41,226 nucleotides of DNA from Candidatus Methanoperedens sp. (GTDB lineage Archaea > Halobacteriota > Methanosarcinia > Methanosarcinales > Methanoperedenaceae), in the NCBI GenBank assembly GCA_027460465.1, contig JAPZAV010000066.1, positions 1-41,226 on the forward strand. The letters run 5' to 3'. Below, in pieces: positions 28,382-37,725 of this stretch. Position 1 is the first letter of the stretch, and the number at the start of each line of letters is the position of its first letter. Position numbers and translations under genes: made by a program. The notes under the pieces were generated by a model. It was not told the DNA's origin, did no database searches, and worked only from the letters and a program-made list of their open reading frames with translations.

Positions 28382-28618
28382 TTATACAGGAACCATTGCC
28401 AGAGAACTGACTGGACAGTTCTTTGTGCATATCCCGCATGCTATGCATGTGTCGTAATCTATCACGGCAGCGCCGTTGCTCACATATATAGCAAGTTTTG
28501 CGGTATTGATATCAAAATCTTCTGCTTTAGATTGTTTCGTATTGGTGGGACAGATTGTAACACATATCCCACATCCATTGCAATTCTCTGATTGTACCAG
28601 TTTCTTATCTTTTGCCAT
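28382..28618 (-). CDS. 2[4Fe-4S] ferredoxin
   Basis: CNGCGICVTICP and CIACGICTKNCP. Confidence 0.94.
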   Translation of the reverse strand: MAKDKKLVQSENCNGCGICVTICPTNTKQSKAEDFDINTAKLAIYVSNGAAVIDYDTCIACGICTKNCPVSSLAMVPV

Positions 28619-28685
28619 GAATGAATGATACAGCAGCGAAAGATATGAACATTTCGATTCATTTAATAACGAAAGCTTAATATAA

Positions 28686-28704
28686 ACGTGATTCTTACGT
28701 GATT
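28686..28704. promoter_or_regulatory. Direct repeat ACGTGATT x2, 11-bp period, downstream of TATA-like TTAATATAAA
   Basis: ACGTGATT at 28686-28693 and 28697-28704, before the HdrE-like gene. Confidence 0.35.
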
Positions 28705-28735
28705 AAAGCCATCACAGGCAGAACAGGAGGATAAA

Positions 28736-29566
28736 ATGACAGAAGGCCTTGAAATATTTGGAAAAACAGTATTCGATACACTCTTTGTAGATTACAGGAT
28801 TATGGTTGTGACAGCCATCATTTCAATAGTCATATTCCTTATAGGGATGTATCTTCAACTGGATAAATGGGGACGTGGAACCCTTGAAGGAGCGACAAAA
28901 CCCCTTGGTGCATGGGGCACTTTTAAATTGATAGTTCACAGGATATTCGAGAAAGGCATAGGTCCTGCACTCGGAGTAATAATCCTTGACGGTTTGTTCC
29001 AGCGCAGGACATGGCGCAGGAGAAAGACCGAATGGTTGATGCATATATTGATCTTCTGGGGATGGTTCGGGTTGTTCATACTCACAGTAACCGCTGCAGC
29101 AGCTGAGTTCTATGGACCGTTCATCTTAAATGAGCAGCCAGGACAGCCGGAATTATTTATCACCACATTCCAGGTACTTAAGATTCCAAACCTGATTTTC
29201 GCTTCAATGCTGACGATCGGGATCATAGTAGCAGTCGTGAGAAGGATATTCTTCGCAGATGTCCCGCCTGCAAGATTCACAAGCGTTGACTGGATATCTA
29301 TTGCTGGAATCAGCATAGTAATAATTACTGGCTTTCTCGCATATTATCTCAGGATAGATTATTATGGGATAACAGGGAGGATGCTGGTGGATCAATACGA
29401 GGCCGCAGTTCCTGCATTTTTCAACAACCCAACAGTACTTTTCCATGAGGTGTTTACTCTGCTGTTCTGTGTTGCCTACCTGCCTTTCAGCAAGCTATTC
29501 CATATGTTCGTTACACCTCTGGTGATTATGATCAATAAGGGCGGCTATGTGGAAGTGAACGAATAG
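28736..29566 (+). CDS. HdrE/DsrM/NarI-like membrane cytochrome b subunit
   Basis: 276 aa, 5-6 TM helices, heme-ligand-like His in LMHILIFWGWFGLF and VLFHEVFTLLFCVAYLPFSKLFHMFVTPL; followed by HdrD-like gene. Confidence 0.8.
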   Translation: MTEGLEIFGKTVFDTLFVDYRIMVVTAIISIVIFLIGMYLQLDKWGRGTLEGATKPLGAWGTFKLIVHRIFEKGIGPALGVIILDGLFQRRTWRRRKTEWLMHILIFWGWFGLFILTVTAAAAEFYGPFILNEQPGQPELFITTFQVLKIPNLIFASMLTIGIIVAVVRRIFFADVPPARFTSVDWISIAGISIVIITGFLAYYLRIDYYGITGRMLVDQYEAAVPAFFNNPTVLFHEVFTLLFCVAYLPFSKLFHMFVTPLVIMINKGGYVEVNE

Positions 29567-29627
29567 GAGAGTTTGTTAGTCATCTAACGAACAATATTTA
29601 TATCAATGGAAACATAGGAGAATTATC

Positions 29628-30892
29628 ATGGCAAAAAATAAACCGGCAATAAAGACCAGGCAATCGAACCAAGGGATAAGATCCTGAGATGGCGGGAGTA
29701 CGTTACCAAGAGTTACGGCTGGAAAGCAAAACTTTTTGGACCCGCTGCAATCCCCCAGGAAGATATCAAGAAATATACGGATGATCTGTACAACTGCACC
29801 ACATGCGGTATGTGCGGCACTGTATGCTGTGCTGGTATAGATACCATCGAACTCTGGGAATCCAACCGCGCAAACCTTGTGAAGCACGGAACAGGACCAT
29901 ATGGCAAGCAGAGTCTTTTCCCCAAGCTCATTGGAGAGGGACATAATCCATATCTCAAACAGCAGAAAGACCGACTCGCCTGGATGACGCCTGATATCAA
30001 GATAGCAGATAAGTCGGATATAGCGTATTTCATCGGCTGCACAGCAGGTTACAACCAGCAGGCGCTCTGCGTCAGCACTGCAAGGATACTGAACAAGCTC
30101 AATGTCCCGTTCATGGTGCTTGGAGAAGATGAATGGTGCTGTGCCTCAGCTCTGATAAGGACAGGTCAGCAGCATCTCGGCGAAGTGCCGAAGCAGGCAG
30201 CACTGCACAATGTAGAGGCATTGAAAGCACGCGGCGCAAAGAGGGTCGTATTTGCATGCGCAGGATGTTTCAGGGCAGCAAAGATAGACTGGCCTCGAGC
30301 ATATGGAAAACCTCTGCCGTTTGAGGCGATCCACATGTCCCAGTTCCTGGCAGAACAGATGGACGCAGGGAAGATAAAATGGGAGAAGAGCTTTGATAAG
30401 ACGGTTACATACCATGACCCCTGCCACCTCGGAAGGCATGTGGGCGTATTTGAAGAGCCAAGGAAGGTCCTGAAGAGCATGCCAGGCATCAAACTTGTGG
30501 AAATGGAAAGGAATCGCCATGAGCAGAGGTGCTGCGGTGCGGGCGGAGGTGTGAAAGCAGGCATACCTGACCTTGCGCTTGGTGTTGCCAAGGACAGGAT
30601 GACTGACGCCGGGGCAACAAAGGCTGAGGTACTGATCAGCACATGCCCGTTCTGCAGGCGCAACCTCCTTGATGGCAGGGATGACCTGAAGATGGAGATG
30701 AGGGTGGACGACCTCGTGGTTCTCGCAGCCAACCTCATGGGTCTGAGCACAGACATCAAATCCCCTGCTCCAGGAGCGCCAAAGGAGACCATAAGCGACC
30801 TGTTCAGGACACAGACCATACCTCCAAAGCCGGCTGAGCCCAAGAAAGAAGAGCCAAAGGCTGCTCCTGCGGCTGAAAAGAAGCAGGCATAA
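29628..30892 (+). CDS. HdrD-like (Fe-S)-binding protein with CCG domains; N-terminus frameshifted relative to body
   Basis: Body frame (mod 2) reads [30 protein letters not shown]...[19 protein letters not shown]...; CCG motifs [14 protein letters not shown] and [14 protein letters not shown] at 29628 (MAKNKP) lies in a different frame. Confidence 0.85.
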
Positions 30893-30960
30893 AGCCTGCT
30901 CTGATTTTTTATAGCAGGTCTCATAGAAAAGCTTTTTATCAAGACCTGCGATGTTCACTC

Positions 30961-31605
30961 ATGAACATCGCCTCTCTCGGGCGCAGGATTGAACATCTTA
31001 TTCATACCGATCCATCTGTTCTTGCCTCCATGGTCTTTGATTCTGGTTTTTCCTGTCAGCGCTGCGGCTGGTGCTGCAGGGAGAATTTCAGTATCAGGAT
31101 AACACGGGATATCCTTCGTCCATCCAATGCGGTCTCTGTTTTTCCGGACGATGTCAGGCATATAATCAAAAATACCGGGATGCAGTGGGATGAAATAGCT
31201 GAACCTGATATCTATTCGTGTTTATCGGATGGGAATATAATATGGGTCATCGGCTGGATACTGCGGCGCAGCAGGGAAGATGATTGTATTTTCTACAGGA
31301 ACCATGAGTGTTCAGCGTACGAGTACCGCCCTCTGATCTGCAGATGCTATCCTTTTTTCATGGGAGAGAACGGGGTCGAGGTCATGTACTGCAATGGAAT
31401 GGGGAACAAAATGACCCCGGAAACGGCTGCTGAGATCGGAAAATTATTGAAGAAGTATGAGCTTAAGAAACTCAGAAATTATATCAGCATCATCAGGCAG
31501 ATGGGAGACGTGCTGCGTCTATCCAGCCTGCGTTCAATCCCCGGGGATTACTCAGGGGAGATCATATTATGCGATGGAGAAGCGGTATCTGTGCGCAGAT
31601 TGTAA
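30961..31605 (+). CDS. YkgJ-family cysteine cluster protein
   Basis: FSCQRCGWCCRENFSIRIT, CIFYRNHECSAYEYRPLICRCYPF. Confidence 0.88.
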   Translation: MNIASLGRRIEHLIHTDPSVLASMVFDSGFSCQRCGWCCRENFSIRITRDILRPSNAVSVFPDDVRHIIKNTGMQWDEIAEPDIYSCLSDGNIIWVIGWILRRSREDDCIFYRNHECSAYEYRPLICRCYPFFMGENGVEVMYCNGMGNKMTPETAAEIGKLLKKYELKKLRNYISIIRQMGDVLRLSSLRSIPGDYSGEIILCDGEAVSVRRL

Positions 31606-31680
31606 TGGGATAGCGCGGATTTGAACCGCGGTCTAAGCGTCCCAAACGCTCAAGGATGGACCAGGCTACCCTACTATCCC
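31606..31680 (-). tRNA. tRNA-Pro (anticodon TGG)
   Basis: GGGATAG...CTATCCC-A acceptor, GAGCG-TTTGGGA-CGCTT anticodon arm, CGCGG-TTCAAAT-CCGCG T arm. Confidence 0.96.
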
Positions 31681-31722
31681 TTTGGGCGTCTAACTAACAG
31701 CCTGATAAGATAAAAACCTTGC

Positions 31723-33987
31723 TCAACCTTTATACTCACAGCTTACAACCTCTTTGATCCTGTCCGCGGTCTTTGGTCCCACAAGTCCAACCTCCATCAG
31801 TTCTTCGCGTGAGGCTGCCATGATCTTTTCCACGCTTCCAAAATGTTTGAGGAGATTTCTTGCAACAGCAGGACCGATCTCAGGGAGCGATGAGATCACA
31901 TATTCCTGCTGTTCTTTAAGTGTCATGGAAGTTTTCTTTCCATGTGTACTGAATTCCCTTTTTTCATCGTTCTGTTCCCTCTTTGCCATGATATTTATCA
32001 ATGCCGCAGTATCTTCCTCGTCAGTGCTGAAGATGATCGGAACCTTGAAATCAATAGCTATCGAGGATAGGACGCCTCTGATGGAGTTCGGGTTTATCTG
32101 TCTTGCTGTATAGAGCCCTTCACCTTCAATGATAAGCAAAGGACGCTCAAACGTGCGGGCAAGATCAGAGATCTGCCCGAAGAGATCTCTTCCGTCCATG
32201 AGCGTGCTCAGGAAATCTTCCACTGTCTTGCGCTCGATGCCTAACCTGTCGCTCACCACATAATCGGCGACCTCAAGCGTCCTCAATTCCACATCAATTC
32301 CAAGTCTTTCAAGAATTTTTGCAACAGGAGAACGGATCTCTCTCTGGTCAACCAGTACCTTAAGCCCTCCTGATTTTTGTTCAGGCATCTTATGCAGAGG
32401 GAAGTCGAGCAATTTTTTCTGACCATCGCCCTGCTGCCCTCCATTCGTATTATCCTCCAGTTCATTATTCAGGTTCTTCATCGTCCTGATCATCGATCTC
32501 TCTTTCCTGTTGCTCGTCCAGTGATATGCTTCGTCCTTTGATCCTTTTGCCATAAGGATCACCACGCGCCCGGCATGCTTTCGTCCGGTCCTTCCTTTCC
32601 GCTGTATGCTCCTTATTTCAGAAGGGATGGGTTCAAAGAAAACCACGAGGTCTGTTGCAGGGATATCCAGCCCTTCTTCTGCAACAGATGTGGCGACAAG
32701 GGTATTATACTCGCCTTCCCTGAATTTCTGGATTATACCCACCTGCTGCTTCTGCGTCAGACCTGTGTCCCTGTACCTGCTCGCCTGTCCTACGAACCTC
32801 ACTGGCTTTATGCCTTCCACATCTTTCAGGGATTCTGTAACATGTTCAGCCATATCCCTGTAATTGGTGAAAACTATCACCCTGGACTGCGGGTTCTCAC
32901 TGATCTGTTTCTGGACAAGTTGCTTCACGACATTTAATTTAGGATTGTTATCATTGCAGCCTGCAAGATGATGCACTGCCTGGCGCATGTTCATGTCCTC
33001 CATGAGGCGTTTTGCTGCTTTGCTGCCGCTTTTTGATCTTGCCTCGTTCTCAAGCCTCTCAAAATATCTGGATAAGGCAGAAACACCCTGCGTCTCAGCG
33101 ATCTCTATCGCATGGCTGATCTTGAATATTTCAGCAAGCACCGATATACCCTGATACACCTTCTGGTCAGGTGCCGAGCCGAGCCGCGACTGCATCCGCG
33201 CCTGAAGATCAAGCATTTCCCTCTTTGATAGCTTTGTCTGGTAGGGTGAGATAAAACCAAGCTCTCGCAGTTTATTCATTCTGTCTGCAAGCACCTTATC
33301 CATCGGCTGTTTCAAGCTTTTGATCTCAACAGGGATGGGTACGTATATCCATTCAACATCCTTATCAAAGATATAAGGTCTGACATCAGGGTCAGAGTCA
33401 GAGCGTATCTCGACAGCTGCGATGTGAAGATTCGCACATACCTCCTGGATCTTTGCCGGGTCGCTGCCTGGACTTGCAGTTATCCCGAGAACAAGCGGTT
33501 CTTTGTTCTGCTGCATATATTTTTCTGCGATATATACGTATGAATAATCCCCTGTTGCCCTGTGCGCCTCATCAAAAATGATGCATGAAACATTCTCAAG
33601 GTCTATTTTTTTCCCCAGGAGATCGTTCTCTATCACCTGGGGCGTGGAAACTACGACCTGTGCGGTCTCCCACATGGACGCTCGCTTTCCGGGAGGTGTG
33701 GTGCCTGTGAATAGCACGATCGTCTCCGGCATTATGGTCAGGGCACTCTTCAGAAAAGCAGCATGCTGTTCAACAAGCGGCTTTGTGGGGGAAAGGAGCA
33801 GCACCTTACCTTTCGAAAGGTTCGAGACCATTACAAAAAGAGCAACAATGGTTTTGCCAAGACCTGTCGGAAGCACCACAAGAGTTGATTTTTTAACCGC
33901 TTCTCCCGCAATTGAGAGCTGATACAGCCTCTGCTCTACGGTATCTGGCTTTATGAGCGGGTGATTTATATACTGAACATCAGTCAT
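31723..33987 (-). CDS. hef: Hef-like (FANCM/XPF) DEAD/DEAH helicase-nuclease
   Basis: STLVVLPTGLGKTIVALFVM, IIFDEAHRA, RKGRTGRKHAGRV, VLVDQREIRSPVAKIL...ERKTVEDFLSTLMDGRDL (ERCC4 nuclease), C-terminal HhH. Confidence 0.97.
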   Translation of the reverse strand: MTDVQYINHPLIKPDTVEQRLYQLSIAGEAVKKSTLVVLPTGLGKTIVALFVMVSNLSKGKVLLLSPTKPLVEQHAAFLKSALTIMPETIVLFTGTTPPGKRASMWETAQVVVSTPQVIENDLLGKKIDLENVSCIIFDEAHRATGDYSYVYIAEKYMQQNKEPLVLGITASPGSDPAKIQEVCANLHIAAVEIRSDSDPDVRPYIFDKDVEWIYVPIPVEIKSLKQPMDKVLADRMNKLRELGFISPYQTKLSKREMLDLQARMQSRLGSAPDQKVYQGISVLAEIFKISHAIEIAETQGVSALSRYFERLENEARSKSGSKAAKRLMEDMNMRQAVHHLAGCNDNNPKLNVVKQLVQKQISENPQSRVIVFTNYRDMAEHVTESLKDVEGIKPVRFVGQASRYRDTGLTQKQQVGIIQKFREGEYNTLVATSVAEEGLDIPATDLVVFFEPIPSEIRSIQRKGRTGRKHAGRVVILMAKGSKDEAYHWTSNRKERSMIRTMKNLNNELEDNTNGGQQGDGQKKLLDFPLHKMPEQKSGGLKVLVDQREIRSPVAKILERLGIDVELRTLEVADYVVSDRLGIERKTVEDFLSTLMDGRDLFGQISDLARTFERPLLIIEGEGLYTARQINPNSIRGVLSSIAIDFKVPIIFSTDEEDTAALINIMAKREQNDEKREFSTHGKKTSMTLKEQQEYVISSLPEIGPAVARNLLKHFGSVEKIMAASREELMEVGLVGPKTADRIKEVVSCEYKG

Positions 33988-34118
33988 CCGAGGAATAATA
34001 TCTTATATGATAATAAATCTAATGCGAGCGGGGTGAAAGTTTTCCTTAAATAGTAAGAAAAGTTAATATATCCATAGAAAGATTAAACATATACAATCAA
34101 CTCTGGAGGTAAATAAAC

Positions 34119-34280
34119 ATGTGCAGTGTCGGTGATGCATTCAACATTGAGATCACATCGCTGGAAGCTAAATTTTTCAAGTGCGATGAATGCAGAAATG
34201 AGTTCAGAGGTATTGGGAGAAAAGTAGTGTGTCCTTCCTGCCACTCGAACAAGGTGAAGCCAATGTTCAAGGAAGAATGA
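34119..34280 (+). CDS. 53-aa zinc-ribbon protein
   Basis: MCSVGDAFNIEITSLEAKFFKCDECRNEFRGIGRKVVCPSCHSNKVKPMFKEE; RBS TGGAGGT upstream; not in ORF track. Confidence 0.85.
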   Translation: MCSVGDAFNIEITSLEAKFFKCDECRNEFRGIGRKVVCPSCHSNKVKPMFKEE

Positions 34281-34738
34281 TCCCCCTCGATCATGATGAA
34301 ATGCTCCTTCTGAAAGGCATGGAAGGTGTCCTGGGGATCGTCAAAGCAGGTGAACATAATAAATTTTTCCTCGAGACAGATAAGGAGGAGATCCTCCTTT
34401 TCCTTGAGCCTGAAGACCTGCTCGTGGCATCGGGTTTTGAAAAGGATGAAAAGACAATGAAGGGTTTGAAATGTGTGCTTTATATGATCCGGGAACTGGG
34501 ATCGCCTTTTATCGTCCTGCCAAAAAAACACCCTGCTTCAAGGCGACTTAAGATCGTGGTCTCAGCAGGAGACAGAACAAGGATCAGCTGCAGCATAACC
34601 CCCGGGACTCATCCTGAACAGGATATACTTTGCGGAAGTGATGAGTTCGACGGTGTGGAGATCAGAGGTGTGAAAGGCGGGGTGGAGTTCAAGAACCTCA
34701 AGGAAGTTCAGATCGACCGCATCCCGTTTAAGATCTAG
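34277..34738 (+). CDS. Hypothetical protein translationally coupled to zinc ribbon
   Basis: ATGA overlap; MIPLDHDEMLLLKGMEGVLGIVKAGEHNKFFLETDKEEILLFLEPEDLL... Confidence 0.7.
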   Translation: MIPLDHDEMLLLKGMEGVLGIVKAGEHNKFFLETDKEEILLFLEPEDLLVASGFEKDEKTMKGLKCVLYMIRELGSPFIVLPKKHPASRRLKIVVSAGDRTRISCSITPGTHPEQDILCGSDEFDGVEIRGVKGGVEFKNLKEVQIDRIPFKI

Positions 34739-35067
34739 CGAATCGCCTGCTTCAATGCCTCTATTGAAGGTGGAGCACCAACAAAAGCACATTTTCCATT
34801 GATGAAAATAGTTGGAACAGCCTGCACTCCGTAAAGCGCTGCTTTTGCAGAACCCTGTGGAGTTGAGGTTGATTGCTCAACAACTTTGACCTCTGGCATC
34901 CGGGCAGCGAGCTGCTTTGCCATGATAAGTGCCCTTGGACAGTGAGGACAGGCAGGAGATGTGAACACTTCTATCATAACCTGCCTGGGAGACAGGACCT
35001 CCTGCTGTCGTTTCATCAGTTCTTCAAGTTTCTTCTTCCTTATCTGCGCAAGTTCATCTTCTGTCAT
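34735..35067 (-). CDS. Thioredoxin/glutaredoxin-like protein with N-terminal PDCD5-like helix
   Basis: MTEDELAQIRKKKLEELMKRQQE then VMIEVFTSPACPHCPRALIMAKQL...GVQAVPTIFINGK. Confidence 0.82.
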   Translation of the reverse strand: MTEDELAQIRKKKLEELMKRQQEVLSPRQVMIEVFTSPACPHCPRALIMAKQLAARMPEVKVVEQSTSTPQGSAKAALYGVQAVPTIFINGKCAFVGAPPSIEALKQAIR

Positions 35068-35351
35068 ATCTTTTCTTTCCTGATTGCAGAGCGGATCGTA
35101 TTCTCTTCTATCCTGTATGTATTTTTCCCGATCATCACAGCAGGCAGTTCTTTGATATCAAACTGGCTTATAATTTCTGGATGAAGCGAAGTATCTATTA
35201 TGGAGAATTTCGCTCCCTCTTCGATCGCGATCTTTTTCACGATCCGGGTGATTTCAGGCGAGGGGTCCTTTGGCAGCACCGCCATACCGCAGGTGCAGTC
35301 TATGCGCTCATATCCCATTTCTTTTATGAGCTTCACTTCAGGTCGAGCCAT
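35064..35351 (-). CDS. Thioredoxin-fold-like protein (atypical CTC)
   Basis: MARPEVKLIKEMGYERIDCTCGMAVLPKDPSPEITRIVKKIAIEEG...FDIKELPAVMIGKNTY; overlaps next gene by 4 nt. Confidence 0.6.
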   Translation of the reverse strand: MARPEVKLIKEMGYERIDCTCGMAVLPKDPSPEITRIVKKIAIEEGAKFSIIDTSLHPEIISQFDIKELPAVMIGKNTYRIEENTIRSAIRKEKI

Positions 35352-35459
35352 GATATAAGATAGCGCGCAGGGTGTAAAAAAAGTTTGGTGTTCAGAAGCG
35401 GCTGATGTTCCATTCCGACAAATAGATATTTATCAATTCAAATGGTAATCAAATAACGT

Positions 35460-35663
35460 ATGAGCATAGAATATACAGCATTGAACAAAGAAACCGCTGC
35501 CGGGGAGATAAAAAACTTTCTTGAATCCTGTCCTGAGGAGGCTGTATTCAGGATGGTGATTAACTCAAAAAGGGGTTATCTCAGGATCAAGGTCAAAAAC
35601 GTGAGCAGGAGCAGATTTAGAAAACTGATTGGCAGACTTAAAATAAGAAAATCGCGCAAGTAG
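35460..35663 (+). CDS. Small basic hypothetical protein
   Basis: 67 aa MSIEYTALNKETAAGEIKNFLESCPEEAVFRMVINSKRGYLRIKVKNVSRSRFRKLI. Confidence 0.5.
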   Translation: MSIEYTALNKETAAGEIKNFLESCPEEAVFRMVINSKRGYLRIKVKNVSRSRFRKLIGRLKIRKSRK

Positions 35664-35716
35664 AGACCGGGTTCTATAAACATAAACTATTCAAATATGT
35701 AAGCCTACTATGTCAT

Positions 35717-36280
35717 ATGAATAACGAGATTATCATAGGCATCAGCGGGGCCTCGGGCGTGCAGTACGGACTGCACCTCCTTGAAATCCTGAAAAACATG
35801 AAAAGTTTTGAAGTCCACCTGGTTGTCTCGAAATCTGCAGAGAAGCTCATCCAGATCGAGACCGATGTCTCGATGAGCGATGTTGAGGCGCTGTGCGATC
35901 ATCTTTATGCTGATGATGATTTCACTGCTCCCGTTGCCAGCGGTTCGCACAGATCAAAAGGCATGATAATCGCACCCTGCAGCATGAAAACCCTTGCATC
36001 CGTGGCAGTGGGTATGTCAGATACATTGATCTCAAGGGCTGCAGATGTCTGCCTGAAAGAAAAACGCCCTCTCGTTCTGATGGTTCGAGAAACCCCTCTC
36101 AACCTGATCCATATAGAAAACATGGCAAGAGCAGCAGGAGCAGGGGCTTCGATACTGCCGGCGTGCCCTGCTTTTTATCCAAAGCCCAGAACCATAGATG
36201 ATCTCCTTGATTTCATGTCTGGTCGTGCACTTGACCTTCTGGGCATAGAGCACAATGTGTACAAACGGTGGCATGGATGA
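35717..36280 (+). CDS. ubiX: UbiX family flavin prenyltransferase
   Basis: IIIGISGASGVQYGLHLLEIL; MIIAPCSMKTLASVAVGMSDTLISRAADVCLKEKRPLVLMVRETPLNLIHI. Confidence 0.95.
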   Translation: MNNEIIIGISGASGVQYGLHLLEILKNMKSFEVHLVVSKSAEKLIQIETDVSMSDVEALCDHLYADDDFTAPVASGSHRSKGMIIAPCSMKTLASVAVGMSDTLISRAADVCLKEKRPLVLMVRETPLNLIHIENMARAAGAGASILPACPAFYPKPRTIDDLLDFMSGRALDLLGIEHNVYKRWHG

Positions 36281-37536
36281 GTTTCAGGGGATTCCTGGAA
36301 AAGCTCAGGTCAGAGGGAAAGCTCAAAGTGGTCAATCAACCCCTCTCACCTGTATATGAGGTCTCGGCATCCGTGGGAAAAGAGCCCACTCTTTTTACGA
36401 ACGTGAACGGCGGGAAAGTCGTCATGAACATCCTGGGTTCGAGGGAACTGCTGGCAGAGGCTCTCGGCGTGGCGCAGACCAGCATAATTCAGCATCTCTC
36501 CTCCTGCCATACCCTGGGTGAGGTAAGAGTTGTCACGGATTCGGCTGCAAAGGAAGTGAGCGAAAAACCAGACCTGTCAAAGCTCCCCATACTCACGCAT
36601 TATGAAGGGGACGGCGCCCCTTACATCACATCTGGCGTGGTGGTGTCGGAATATGAAGGGGTGATGAACGCATCGATACACAGGCTGCGGGTGATAGGAA
36701 AGGATACGCTCGCAGCGCGCCTTGTTGAGTTCAGGCATACCTACAATCTCCACAGGAAAGCGGCTGAAAAAGGAGAGCCACTTCCGATAGCGATCGTTAT
36801 CGGCATAGACCTTGTTACGCTGTTTGCAATATCGACCCGCGTGCCTGAAGGGCAGGAGTTCGGCTATGCTGCAGCCCTCAAAGGTGAACCTCTTGAGGTT
36901 TTCGAATGCACAAACGGCGTCAGGGTCCCGCATGCAGAGTTCGTGCTTGAGGGTTATATCCACCCGACAGAACTGGTAGATGAGGGACCGTTCGTAGATA
37001 TAAGCGGCACCTACGACATCGTCCGGAAGCAGCCTGTTATCCATCTCACCAATATGATGCACAGGCGCGACCCGATATACCATGCTCTCATGCCAGCGGC
37101 GAACGAACATAATATCATGATGGGAGTACCCTACGAACCTCTGATATTCAATGAAGTGAAAAAAGTGGCTGATGTAAAAAACGTTGTGATGACTCCAGGT
37201 GGATGCTGGTACTTCCATGCCGCGGTGCAGATACACAAGAAGAGCGATGAAGAGGTAAAGAAGGCTATTGACGCTACTTTTGCAGCGCATAAGAGCTTGA
37301 AGCACGTCGTGATAGTGGATGATGATATCAATATCTTCGACCCGGGCGACATAGAGTTCGCGATAGCCACGCGCGTCAAAGGGGATGAGGACATTTACAT
37401 TTACCCGAACGTGAGAGGAAGTACGCTTGATCCGCGCTCTGATAATGGGATAGGGACGAAAGTGGGGATAGATGCGACCATGGACCTGAGCAAGAGATGG
37501 AAATTCGAGAGGGCGAGGAGGCCGAAAGTTGCATGA
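36268..37536 (+). CDS. ubiD: UbiD family prenylated-FMN decarboxylase
   Basis: SFRGFLEKLRSEGKLKVVNQPLSP; IVIGIDLVTLFAISTRVPEG; HRRDPIYHALMPAANEHNIMMGVP; overlaps ubiX. Confidence 0.95.
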   Translation: MAWMSFRGFLEKLRSEGKLKVVNQPLSPVYEVSASVGKEPTLFTNVNGGKVVMNILGSRELLAEALGVAQTSIIQHLSSCHTLGEVRVVTDSAAKEVSEKPDLSKLPILTHYEGDGAPYITSGVVVSEYEGVMNASIHRLRVIGKDTLAARLVEFRHTYNLHRKAAEKGEPLPIAIVIGIDLVTLFAISTRVPEGQEFGYAAALKGEPLEVFECTNGVRVPHAEFVLEGYIHPTELVDEGPFVDISGTYDIVRKQPVIHLTNMMHRRDPIYHALMPAANEHNIMMGVPYEPLIFNEVKKVADVKNVVMTPGGCWYFHAAVQIHKKSDEEVKKAIDATFAAHKSLKHVVIVDDDINIFDPGDIEFAIATRVKGDEDIYIYPNVRGSTLDPRSDNGIGTKVGIDATMDLSKRWKFERARRPKVA

Positions 37537-37572
37537 AGATTTTCCGTAAAATTGAAAAAAACCGCAGATGAA

Positions 37573-37725
37573 GGCGCCCAGAGTCAAGGACCTCCTGAGT
37601 TGCGCCTGTCTTCGACACGCTTTGCGAGCGGGAGGGCGCACACACGTATGGCTAGCGCCATACGTGTTGTGTGGGAGTCGAGAACCGTTAGGTTTCGGTC
37701 TGAGAACCCGCAGGGTTTCGGCATT
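37573..37725. repeat. Hairpin-rich ~153-bp insertion-like element flanked by GATGAA
   Basis: Flanks GATGAA at 37567-37572 and 37726-37731; removal restores AACCGCAGATGAACGCAGATG. Internal 11-bp stem 37642-37652/37657-37667 and two tandem hairpins 37680-37721. Confidence 0.45.

Noticed and set aside
30146-30958. Two long minus-strand ORFs (270 and 258 aa) antisense to the HdrD-like gene
   Set aside because: Shadow ORFs over a clear Fe-S protein; no family resemblance.
31606-31680. tRNA intron or split tRNA possibility
   Set aside because: The tRNA-Pro folds as a complete 75-nt cloverleaf with no insertion.
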